From assembly GCF_947179015.1 (NCBI RefSeq), contig NZ_CAMXCM010000001.1:483387-547386 (forward strand): 64,000 nucleotides of DNA, given 5' to 3'. This document shows, one piece after another, positions 15,032 through 23,715 of this stretch. Made by a program: the position numbers and the translations under genes. Numbering within the stretch: position 1 is the stretch's first letter; the number at the start of each line of letters is the position of its first letter. A model generated the notes under the pieces. The model searched no databases, was not told the origin of the DNA, and saw only the letters and a program-made list of their open reading frames with translations. Source of the DNA: Commensalibacter communis (lineage in GTDB: Bacteria; Pseudomonadota; Alphaproteobacteria; Acetobacterales; Acetobacteraceae).

Positions 15032-18022
15032 ATGCGGCTTCAATTTTTAAATCAAGCCCGGTTGCTTGAAACGGATATAAACAATAAGTATCAATTTAAT
15101 GGCTTATCAGCAATATATTATGATAATGTCACAGACACTTATAGTGTTCCGTGTGATTTTGGAGCCGATGGTAAACCAACAGCAATTGATAGTTTTCAAT
15201 TTACAGGATTATATAATCCTGATGGCACCCCACAAATCCAATTGGAGAAAACCCCAATTGATTTAACGAAAATTAATGATGTGCGCTCTGTTCGTAAAGA
15301 CCCCAAAGGGGATGGGTATTGGGTAACCACAGAATCAATAAGACCAAGTATTTATCGCTATTATAATAATGGGACTGTTAGAAAATTAGGAACTATCCCT
15401 AATCTTATAGAAATCAGCTCAGAGGATGAATATAAACAATCGACAAGAGCGACTTTTTCCCCTGATGGGTTTTATTACGTTTCGTTACAAACAAACTTGA
15501 AACAAGATACTCCAGGATATATTCGAATTACGAAATTTGATTCAGATGGGCAATCGGTTGCACAATATGCTTATGGTACTGATTCTACCTCTACGAATAA
15601 TAATGGTGTTTATGAAATATTGGCAATTAACAACGATCAGTTATTGGTATTAGAACGAGAGTATACTTCAGATCAAAGTAATCTAATGGCAAAAATGAAT
15701 GCATATGCCAGGGTTTATGAAATTAATTTAAAAAATGCAGAGAATATTTTAGGGGTTGTCAACTTAAATTCTACGAATGCACAATTAGTCCCAAAGAATC
15801 TTGTCCTTGATTTAGAGGGTTCACCCTTGGCAAATGCACAAGAGTACGGTTTGACTGGTATTGTAAATATGAGTTCAGGCCCGACTTTATTTGATGGAAG
15901 ACGATCAGTTGTTTTTGCCTCGGATACGCAGAATACCACTACTAGCGCAGAAAATACAAAATTAGTTAGTTATGCGCTTGATACGACATCCAGCAGTTTA
16001 CAGTTGAATTATATCAATCAAGTGGGGCTGCCTTTTGATTATAAATACAGAGATTCTAATGGGATAACCTATCGTATTGGTGGATTATCTGGAATTGACT
16101 ATGATTCTAAAACAGATACTTATATTGTTGAGTCAGATCACCAGACAATTGATGGTGCTTCGCTAGGATATTCCGTAATGTTTCGTATTAAACTGCACGG
16201 ATTAACTGATGTCAATTCACGCCCAACAGTTGAGTTTTTAAGTGCGCAGCCACTGGTTAATGAAAAGGGCAATGCTATCTCTGATGCTGAATCCATTCGT
16301 CTTGATCCAAATGGAGATGGTTTTTGGTATACGACAGAAGAAAAACCTGCTGGAATTTATCATTATCATCAAGATGGTTCAGTAACTAAGGTTGCAGTTC
16401 CAGAGAATATTGCTCTGCGGGCTCAAGATAATTTAAGTTTAGAGGGTTCTACTTTCGCACCTGATGGCTCTTATTATATCGCTATGGAGCGTAATTTAAC
16501 GGGTGATGCCACTGGATATTCCAGAATTACGAAATATGACGAAAACGGAAATATTACAGCACAATATGCGTATTATACGGATCGTCCTTCGACGATTGGT
16601 GCAACGAGTAATGGGATTTCCGAGATTTTAGCTTTGGATAGCAACACGCTTTTAATCATGGAAAGAGGTGATAATAGAAATCAGACAGGCGTTACAGAAG
16701 GAGCCTCGAGGAACCGTATACGTATTTATAAAGTCAGTTTAATTGGTGCACAAAATGTTTTGAGTATTGATTATTTAACAGCTGAGAATGCCAAATTATT
16801 GGATAAGACTAAAATCTTTGATTCCCAAGATCCTTCGATTGTAGATAAACTAAATACAAACGAGACGAAAATTGATAATATTGAAGGGATGACTCTGGGA
16901 CCAAAGTTACCTGATGGTCGACAATCTTTGATATTGGTTTCGGATAATAATTTTAATGCGTCTCAATATAAAACTCAGTTTATCAGTCTTGCTTTAGATG
17001 ATGGTGATGCATGTTTTTTGCCTGGAACATTTATCCGTACACAAAATGGAATGGTTCGAGTAGAAGATATTATGCCAGGGGATTTGGTTTATAGTCTTGG
17101 GCATCGTAACGTATGGCAATTACGCCAAGTAGTATGGGTTGGTAAGCAAAAGGGTACTGTCATTCCCTATAAACATGATGACATGGCAGGATATCCCGTT
17201 TGTATTCGTAGAAATGCATTTGAAGAAGGCGTTCCTTTTGCAGATTTATATGTGACTGCTGAACATTGCATGTTTTTTGAGGGATGTTTTGTCCCTGTTC
17301 GTATGTTGGTCAACGGCAAGACAGTTTTTTATGACCGTTCTGCCATCACGTATGATTATTATCATATAGAGCTTGAAAAACATAGTATTATTGAGGCCAA
17401 CGGCGCTTTGTCAGAGAGCTATTTAGACACAGGAAACCGTCATTATTTTGAGAGTAAATCATTAAGCAATGTAACGTTTAACAAAATAAAAAATTGGGAC
17501 CGCGATGCGGCAGCACCTATTATTACAAAACGAGGCAACGCACAAGCCATTTTCAATTTTTTAGATCAACGTGCGGATCGTATGTGCGTGCAGTCAGTGG
17601 AGGCCAAAAGAGCTAAAACCAATGATCCCAATGTATATTTGCTGACAGATCGAGGAAGTAAGATACTGCCTATGCAAAATCGAGACCAAAAAATATTGTT
17701 TGAATTACCCTCTACTACCCAATCGGTTCGTTTAATGTCGAGAACTTATCGTCCATGTGATGCATTTGGACCGTTCGTTGATAATCGGTATAATTTGGGT
17801 ATTTCAGTGGGAAAAATTTGTTTACACCATGAGGATCAAGAGCAAGTTATCGATATTCACTTATCCAAACGTGACCTCTCGGGATGGTTACCTTTATCAG
17901 AGTTAAATGCTCGATGGACAGCAGGAAACGCGCTTCTTCCCTTGCAACCCTTAGATACAGTGGGAAACGTATTTTTATCAATTCAGGTTTTAGAAACAGG
18001 TTCTTATTTTGTTGACGATTGA
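15032..18022 (+). CDS. Tandem esterase-like/phytase-fold repeat protein with C-terminal Hint domain
   Basis: A 996-residue multidomain protein. Residues about 15-325 and 345-655 are two copies of one unit. Each starts GLSAIYYDNVTDTY or GLSGIDYDSKTDTY. Each continues through GDGYWVTTE or GDGFWYTTE, then FSPDGFYYVS or FAPDGSYYIA, and ends near LLVLERE or LLIMERG. This resembles the esterase-like phytase (beta-propeller) family. A Hint (hedgehog/intein) domain begins at C661 (ACFLPGTFI) and has the block B motif T742-x-x-H745 (TAEHC). No terminal HN is evident, so cleavage rather than splicing is likely. The last 170 residues contain the LSRTYRP, LGISVGKI and ARWTAGNALLP segments seen after Hint domains in acetic acid bacteria. 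No signal peptide is visible. AGGTAGAGA precedes the start. Substrate and secretion route are unknown. Confidence 0.8.
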   Translation: MRLQFLNQARLLETDINNKYQFNGLSAIYYDNVTDTYSVPCDFGADGKPTAIDSFQFTGLYNPDGTPQIQLEKTPIDLTKINDVRSVRKDPKGDGYWVTTESIRPSIYRYYNNGTVRKLGTIPNLIEISSEDEYKQSTRATFSPDGFYYVSLQTNLKQDTPGYIRITKFDSDGQSVAQYAYGTDSTSTNNNGVYEILAINNDQLLVLEREYTSDQSNLMAKMNAYARVYEINLKNAENILGVVNLNSTNAQLVPKNLVLDLEGSPLANAQEYGLTGIVNMSSGPTLFDGRRSVVFASDTQNTTTSAENTKLVSYALDTTSSSLQLNYINQVGLPFDYKYRDSNGITYRIGGLSGIDYDSKTDTYIVESDHQTIDGASLGYSVMFRIKLHGLTDVNSRPTVEFLSAQPLVNEKGNAISDAESIRLDPNGDGFWYTTEEKPAGIYHYHQDGSVTKVAVPENIALRAQDNLSLEGSTFAPDGSYYIAMERNLTGDATGYSRITKYDENGNITAQYAYYTDRPSTIGATSNGISEILALDSNTLLIMERGDNRNQTGVTEGASRNRIRIYKVSLIGAQNVLSIDYLTAENAKLLDKTKIFDSQDPSIVDKLNTNETKIDNIEGMTLGPKLPDGRQSLILVSDNNFNASQYKTQFISLALDDGDACFLPGTFIRTQNGMVRVEDIMPGDLVYSLGHRNVWQLRQVVWVGKQKGTVIPYKHDDMAGYPVCIRRNAFEEGVPFADLYVTAEHCMFFEGCFVPVRMLVNGKTVFYDRSAITYDYYHIELEKHSIIEANGALSESYLDTGNRHYFESKSLSNVTFNKIKNWDRDAAAPIITKRGNAQAIFNFLDQRADRMCVQSVEAKRAKTNDPNVYLLTDRGSKILPMQNRDQKILFELPSTTQSVRLMSRTYRPCDAFGPFVDNRYNLGISVGKICLHHEDQEQVIDIHLSKRDLSGWLPLSELNARWTAGNALLPLQPLDTVGNVFLSIQVLETGSYFVDD

Positions 18023-18276
18023 AAATGTTGCTCTTACGTAACTCGTTGTTTAAGCGAAAATTTAACTAAACGCTAGAAGATTTAAGCTGTTTTCTTTATC
18101 TTTTTAGCGCTTTTATAGAGTGGTTATGAATTATATAGTCTAACGATTGAATATTTAATTATATATCTAATGATGAAAGGCTTTCAGGGGATTCTATAGA
18201 AACTCAAAATTGTTCAAAGAAATGATCGGGCAATGGGCTATGGATTGTCAATTGATATTCGTCACTCATTGATATA

Positions 18277-19038
18277 TTAAAATTCCCTCGTATCTTCTGC
18301 CCATGGGATCAGTTTGGTTGTGGCTATTGTTACTGCTCCCCATAAACATATCGTCATCAAAGATAATAAGAATAAAGCTGCAAACATTAAATCGGTTTGA
18401 AAGCGATTATTTGCATTTTGCATCAAAAACCCAAGTCCAGAAGAAGCACCAACCCATTCCCCGACCACGGCACCAATGGGAGCAATAGCTGCGGCAATTC
18501 GAAGCCCTGAAGCAAAAGAAGGTAATGCAGCAGGAATACGGATATATAGTAATTGCCTTAGAGGGGAGGCATTCATCGTTTTTCCCAACTCTATCCATCC
18601 CGCTGGGGTACGGGTCAAGCCGTCAAAAAAAGCAGAGGTGACTGGAAAAAAAATCATAATCATGGCCATGACCACTTTGGAACTTATCCCAAAACCAAAC
18701 CATAAAACTAATAAAGGAGCAAGCGCAAAGGTTGGGATGGATTGACTTATCAAAATAATCGGCATTAACCACTGTCTGACGAACGGGATAAGACTCATCA
18801 TTAATGCCAAAAGAATCCCCAAACCACATCCTGAAATAAGCCCTAGGATCGTCTCGTTGAAGGTGATAAGAGCGGAGTTCCATAATAATACTTGATTATC
18901 TTTGAAAGCGATAAAAACAGAATATGGCGAGGGTAATAAATACGGTGGTATATTAAGAAAAAGATGTATCCCTTGCCATAAAAGCAATAAGCCAATTATT
19001 AAGATGGGGATGCGGAAATAAAGGGGAAAGGATGGCAT
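18277..19038 (-). CDS. ABC transporter permease, ThiX/SsuC type (probable thiamine-precursor importer)
   Basis: A 253-residue inner-membrane permease of the nitrate/sulfonate/taurine/HMP class with about six helices. The cytoplasmic EAA-type loop is ELGKTMNASPLRQLLYIRIP near residues 150-170. The C-terminal part, GEWVGASSGLGFLMQN then QTDLMFAALF, closely resembles permeases annotated as ThiX for hydroxymethylpyrimidine. The start overlaps the last base of the ATPase stop codon. The usual third component, a periplasmic NMT1/ThiY-like binding protein, is absent. Substrate assignment is therefore tentative; sulfonate or another small organic anion remains possible. Confidence 0.75.
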   Translation of the reverse strand: MPSFPLYFRIPILIIGLLLLWQGIHLFLNIPPYLLPSPYSVFIAFKDNQVLLWNSALITFNETILGLISGCGLGILLALMMSLIPFVRQWLMPIILISQSIPTFALAPLLVLWFGFGISSKVVMAMIMIFFPVTSAFFDGLTRTPAGWIELGKTMNASPLRQLLYIRIPAALPSFASGLRIAAAIAPIGAVVGEWVGASSGLGFLMQNANNRFQTDLMFAALFLLSLMTICLWGAVTIATTKLIPWAEDTREF

Positions 19039-19775
19039 TATATTGCACTTTTTTCTATCAAAAGATTTAATAAATTGGCTTGAGCTTGTTGCACGTGGAT
19101 ATCGTCAGGATGACGAGGAATAGAACCTTGAATAGACGGAATGAGATGAATCTGCGCAGGATGGCCAACCAGAATTTGAATATTTTCTCCTAATCGACAG
19201 GCCTCAAAAGGATCATGGGTGATTAAAATAACAGTTTTTCCATGCAATAATTGTGCTGTATAATCCTGCATTTTGCTACGGGACACACTATCCAATGCTG
19301 AAAAAGGTTCATCCATCAGAATAATCGGACGATCTTCATATAATGTTCGAGCAAGTGCAGCACGTTGGCGCATTCCTCCTGATAATTGAGAGGGATATTG
19401 ATGGACGACATTGCTTAATCCCACTTGCTCTAAAATATGAAGCGCTTTGCTTTTATCTTGTTTTTCTTTTCGTAATTTACTGCCTAACATTACATTTTGA
19501 ATAACCGTAGCCCAAGGCATCAACAAATCTTGTTGTGCCATATAGCTGATTTGTGAAGTTAATGAGGCTGTTGGCTCACAAGTTATCTGTCCTTCACTAA
19601 TAGGTAAAAGACCAGCAATCATTTTAAGTAAACTGCTTTTCCCAACACCACTTGCCCCAAGGAGGATATTAAATACACCACCTTGGAAAGTTGTGTTTAA
19701 TTTGGAAAACACAGGTTTATTCTGATAATTGAGCGTAAGATCATGAATATAGATTGGTGGTGAAATGTTTGGCAC
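19038..19775 (-). CDS. ABC transporter ATP-binding protein, ThiZ/SsuB type
   Basis: A 245-residue ATPase that powers the adjoining permease. Walker A is GASGVGKSSLLKM near residue 40, the Q-loop MAQQDLLMPW is near residue 80, the signature LSGGMRQRAALART near residue 128, Walker B IILMDEPFSALD near residue 150, and the switch histidine is in LITHDPFEA. The short MPWATVIQNV segment after the Q-loop is typical of the nitrate/sulfonate/HMP importer class. It follows the glycosyltransferase gene by only 5 bases and overlaps the permease gene by 1 base, so the three form one operon. Confidence 0.85.
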   Translation of the reverse strand: MPNISPPIYIHDLTLNYQNKPVFSKLNTTFQGGVFNILLGASGVGKSSLLKMIAGLLPISEGQITCEPTASLTSQISYMAQQDLLMPWATVIQNVMLGSKLRKEKQDKSKALHILEQVGLSNVVHQYPSQLSGGMRQRAALARTLYEDRPIILMDEPFSALDSVSRSKMQDYTAQLLHGKTVILITHDPFEACRLGENIQILVGHPAQIHLIPSIQGSIPRHPDDIHVQQAQANLLNLLIEKSAI

Positions 19776-19780
19776 AATAA

Positions 19781-21775
19781 TTACTTATTAAAAGGAGAAA
19801 AAGTTGCAAAAGGGCGGGTTATACGAGGAGGAAAAGCAGGCTCCCCATCCATCCCACGTTGTAATGAAAGATTAGGATTGTAAAAAGGATCATTATTACA
19901 TACAGATTTCCATTTAGAGCGAATTGACAGGATTTCTTGCCGCTCTTTCCCTGCGCGTCGCCCCGTATAATGATCTCCTAAGGAAAGCGATTCATAATGG
20001 ATCAACTCAGCATGTTGGCACTGAATAATATGATAGTTTGCTTTTCGTAATTTCAAACAAAAATCAACGTCATTATAAGCGATCTCATAAGTTTCATCAA
20101 ATCCTTGCACTTGGTTATACGCCGACCTGCGGATTAACATGCAAGCTCCTGTAACTGCTGATACATCATGGTCGTAGGTTAATGTAAATCGATTAGATTG
20201 CTGAAAACGCCCCGCATGCTCACAGAGGTTAGCAGCCCCCATAATAATACCAGCATGTTGTATTTGCCCATTAGGATAATAGAGCTTTGCCCCAACAGCA
20301 CCGACATCATCATTTTGCATGTGTCCCATCATATAACTTAACCACTTTGAAGCCTTAGGTCGAACATCATCATTCACAATTGCAAAAAAATCATGCTTTG
20401 CATGTTGAATCCCAAAATTACAGCTTTGAGAGAAATTAAAACTATCTGTTTTTAACCAAACCACCCGTAAGTTTTGATGTTTTAATAAAGGACGTAAATA
20501 ATAACGCTGCGCACGGCTTAAAGGAGCTGGTTGTGAGATGACTAATATTATTTCAGTATTCGGATAATGTGTCTTGTGAAGAATACTTAGAATAGCGTTT
20601 CGAATGGTTTTCGATGAAATGGTAGTTGGAATAATCAGGCTGACAGGGATGTGATCAGAAATTAGATTAATTTTTAGCGGAAAAATATTATCTTGTATTT
20701 CTCCGATCCAGTTTCGAGATAATAAATCTCGTTTAATTATTTGGTGCATCGCTTTGATTGCTGCTGTGCCGGGGGTGATCTGGCGATGGCTTAATATAAA
20801 AGGCACATGATGAACAGATAAATTTTGGTTCCCTAAATATAGCGCCAAAGCAAGACGGTGTGTATAAGCGGAGTTGTACTTTGTTGGGTGTTGTTGTTGA
20901 TATGAGTCAAAGATATCTTGGCGAAATAGCCAAATATCTTGAGTTAAGAGACCAGATGCTAGTATTGAATATCCAATATTGGGTTTAAAGTGAGGCGTGG
21001 AGCGTTGATGATTGTGATCAAACATATCTGAGTCAGCATAAAGAGCTGCTGGGTAATTTTCTCTTGTGGCTTGATCTGCAAAAATAGCGAGCGCATGATC
21101 TGACAAGACTTCACCATTTTGTAAGATAGCCACGTAAGATTGATCGGCTTTTCGAGGTGTGGGCCATTGTTGATCTAAACTGATATCCGTTTCAGGGTAA
21201 TGACTATCAGGCGGATTATATATCAAGGAATGAATGACAGGCCATTGATTATAAAATGGACTTTGATACAGAATTTCTTTCTCTTGCTGCCCCCAGCGAT
21301 CATATAGATCACACCAATCTTTGTAAATTAAATGGATCTTTGATTGATTATATTGATGATGGAGAGCTGTGCGTAAACGTTTTTTTAGATGAGTTGGCGA
21401 GCCTAAAATTGTTTTTATAATAGTTTGTGGGCTGCTCAATGCCAATAATATGCCCGCTTGTAATCGAGACAAAGGGATAATCTTTATAGAACTCAATACA
21501 GGGCTAGTTTTGCTATTCTGAGGGATACTAACTTTAATCTTATCACTATCATGTGGTAAATATATAATCCCGCCGATCCAATGTTGTGAGAAGCAGTCAT
21601 ATTGTTTCAAATAGTGGGTTTCTTCCCATTCTAGGCTGTCACGGTGATGAATAGAAAGCACAAAAGGGAGGTTATTATTTTGTTTTTGCAGCAGTTTGCA
21701 AAGTACCAAACACCATTGATTTTCATTCTCTTTATTTAAAGATAGTTCAATGAAGTTCGATACAAGAGGTGACAT
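19781..21775 (-). CDS. Large glycosyltransferase with C-terminal GT2 domain
   Basis: A 664-residue protein. The C-terminal half (from about residue 380, VSLIIPTTISSKTIRN) is a family 2 glycosyltransferase, with the nucleotide-sugar motif IVNDDVRP near residue 470. The acceptor-side segments are VTGACMLIRRSAY near 545 and AYNDVDFCLKLR near 570. Such domains occur in rhamnosyl- and other surface-polysaccharide transferases. The N-terminal 380 residues also look like a degenerate or second transferase domain (YVAILQNGEVLSDHALAIFADQ region, with ALYADSDMFD near residue 240). It is first in an operon with an ABC importer pair, an odd partnership. Donor and product are unknown. Confidence 0.8.
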   Translation of the reverse strand: MSPLVSNFIELSLNKENENQWCLVLCKLLQKQNNNLPFVLSIHHRDSLEWEETHYLKQYDCFSQHWIGGIIYLPHDSDKIKVSIPQNSKTSPVLSSIKIIPLSRLQAGILLALSSPQTIIKTILGSPTHLKKRLRTALHHQYNQSKIHLIYKDWCDLYDRWGQQEKEILYQSPFYNQWPVIHSLIYNPPDSHYPETDISLDQQWPTPRKADQSYVAILQNGEVLSDHALAIFADQATRENYPAALYADSDMFDHNHQRSTPHFKPNIGYSILASGLLTQDIWLFRQDIFDSYQQQHPTKYNSAYTHRLALALYLGNQNLSVHHVPFILSHRQITPGTAAIKAMHQIIKRDLLSRNWIGEIQDNIFPLKINLISDHIPVSLIIPTTISSKTIRNAILSILHKTHYPNTEIILVISQPAPLSRAQRYYLRPLLKHQNLRVVWLKTDSFNFSQSCNFGIQHAKHDFFAIVNDDVRPKASKWLSYMMGHMQNDDVGAVGAKLYYPNGQIQHAGIIMGAANLCEHAGRFQQSNRFTLTYDHDVSAVTGACMLIRRSAYNQVQGFDETYEIAYNDVDFCLKLRKANYHIIQCQHAELIHYESLSLGDHYTGRRAGKERQEILSIRSKWKSVCNNDPFYNPNLSLQRGMDGEPAFPPRITRPFATFSPFNK

Positions 21776-22055
21776 AAAGATTCTTTATACGCAATATACA
21801 ATAAACAGATTCTACCAGTAGTTACATTTTTCGCAAAACAAAAATATGATATTGAGTATACTTGAGAGGATAGGATTGTAAAATGAATATAAGAAAAGCT
21901 GCTGATTAGATATTAAATAATACTAAATTATAAAGTATTATGTGGATAATTTTGATATTAATTTTACTTAAAAATATTGTAATAAATTATAAAGCGCATT
22001 ATAATATGTATAATTGATCGGGTTATTGCTGTTTTAAATAGGTAAATCGTAAAAA

Positions 22056-23561
22056 ATGAGCAAATATTATTCTGGATATAAAAACACCATAGCGCTACTT
22101 CTAATCGGGGGTGGTGTAACGGGTTTGTGCGATTCTGGGTACAGTGCGACCCCGCAAACGAATATTTCTCATGGTACGATGAACGCAACCGACCAAGCAA
22201 AAGCATTGTCTCATTTACAAAAGGTGGATGTTGGACAAGGATGGATTGCGTGTGAAAAAACCGCTCAATCTTGTTCTTTATGGAATGCGGTTAAGGTTGT
22301 GAATATTGATCCTTATCAAGATATTAAATATCAAATAGGAAAATTATCTGTTACTTTTCCAAAAGGTCGACCAACATTTTCTTTAAATAATAAAGAATTA
22401 GTTATCTCACTTGGAGGAATGTTCCAATATGATGTTGGTGCTTTTGTTGGTGGGAATCCAAAGGGAAATGGACCATCGATGAATAGTATTCGCAGTCATT
22501 TAAGGCGTGGTCGTTTTATCGTAAGTGCAAAATATAAAGATTTTGTGGTAACCGTGACCCCTGATCTGGGAACATCTGGCACACAAAATGATTCTTTGTT
22601 TGAAGCTTCTTTAAGGTATCAAGGATTTCGCCATACATCCATTGATATAGGGTTATTGCAGCCTCGTGTAACGTTGGAAGATGCCGAGGGTTCTAATTTT
22701 TTTGAATTCGTTGAACGCCCAATGGTGATTGATTTAGTTCGTAACATTGCTGCGGCAAATGCACGTTTGTCGTTGGGTGGGACACATTGGGAAAAAAGAT
22801 ATATTGTGGCAGCATATGTAACGGGTCCTCGTTATGGTTCTTTTAAGAATTTTCAGGATAATCAAGTTGGAGGTGTTTTTCGCTTGGCAGGTCGTCCAAT
22901 CATTACTAACGATATTGATTTACATGTTGGTGTTTCTGGTTCTTTTGCCTTTCATGGAGAAAATCGAAAATATTCGATGAATACCGGGCAAGAGGCACAA
23001 ATATGGTTAACACGTCCTTATTTAAGAACCAGAACGATGGATGGGGTTGATAGTATATGGAGTGTTGGACCTCAAGTTGCTTTGCGTTATAAACGGTTTT
23101 TGTTAACATCTGAATATTACTCTATTCATATGCAAAGATCGTCTGTAAATGGTGAGAATGCTCCAAATTTAAATTTTCCAGGATGGTATGTTAGTGCCAA
23201 TTACACGTTATTTGGACAACCTCGACTTTACGAGGCACAAAGAGGCGTATTTATCACGCCTATAGGACCAACTTTCAATCCATCAGCAGGATATTGGGGG
23301 GCATTGGAATGGTCTGCGCGGTGGAGTGTGATGGATTTAAACAGTCATAAATCTTGGTATGGTTCTGATAAAAAATTATTGGGTGTAAATGGTGGAAAGC
23401 AGACCGTATGGTCAACGGGTTTCAATTGGTACCCATCTTCCCAAGTCAAAATAATGTTAGATTATAATCATATTCAAGCATCGTCTTCGTTGAAAAATGA
23501 GTATAACCCCAGAGGTCGCAGCAGTAATTTGATCATTTCAAGGTTGCAATATAATTTTTAA
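22056..23561 (+). CDS. OprO/OprP-family outer-membrane porin, copy 1
   Basis: A 501-residue beta-barrel protein of the phosphate-selective porin O/P family. The signal peptide covers residues 1-30, ending near GYSA. A mature N-terminal stretch with two cysteines follows (GWIACEKTAQSC). The barrel then starts at about residue 110 (LVISLGGMFQYDVGAFVG). The family motif RSHLRRGRFIVSAKYKDF (about residue 148) matches OprP-like R-R-x-R-x-G patterns, and the chain ends in a terminal phenylalanine (LQYNF) as expected for Bam-assembled barrels. AGGTAAA precedes the ATG. The family name does not prove phosphate selectivity. It is followed by a hairpin and by a close paralogue. Confidence 0.85.
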   Translation: MSKYYSGYKNTIALLLIGGGVTGLCDSGYSATPQTNISHGTMNATDQAKALSHLQKVDVGQGWIACEKTAQSCSLWNAVKVVNIDPYQDIKYQIGKLSVTFPKGRPTFSLNNKELVISLGGMFQYDVGAFVGGNPKGNGPSMNSIRSHLRRGRFIVSAKYKDFVVTVTPDLGTSGTQNDSLFEASLRYQGFRHTSIDIGLLQPRVTLEDAEGSNFFEFVERPMVIDLVRNIAAANARLSLGGTHWEKRYIVAAYVTGPRYGSFKNFQDNQVGGVFRLAGRPIITNDIDLHVGVSGSFAFHGENRKYSMNTGQEAQIWLTRPYLRTRTMDGVDSIWSVGPQVALRYKRFLLTSEYYSIHMQRSSVNGENAPNLNFPGWYVSANYTLFGQPRLYEAQRGVFITPIGPTFNPSAGYWGALEWSARWSVMDLNSHKSWYGSDKKLLGVNGGKQTVWSTGFNWYPSSQVKIMLDYNHIQASSSLKNEYNPRGRSSNLIISRLQYNF

Positions 23562-23566
23562 TTCAA

Positions 23567-23599
23567 TTTTACACATTATTTTATAGTTAATGTGTAAAA
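23567..23599 (+). terminator. Perfect hairpin between the two porin genes
   Basis: A 12-bp perfect inverted repeat (TTTTACACATTA / TAATGTGTAAAA) with a 9-nt loop starts 6 bases after the first porin's stop codon. It is followed by ACCCC rather than a T-run, so termination may be inefficient and read-through into the second porin is possible. Confidence 0.5.
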
Positions 23600-23715
23600 C
23601 CCCTTATATTACCTGACCTAAATGTTACTTTAACTTTCTATATATTCATACATAAGATTATTTTTTCGTAGTTTGATTCTCTGATATTTGTTAATTAATC
23701 TACATATTTAATAAT

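Noticed and set aside
17012-17500. Hint domain read as an intein that splices
   Set aside because: It is C-terminal to the host repeats, with no HN dipeptide and no following C-extein; hedgehog-like cleavage fits better.
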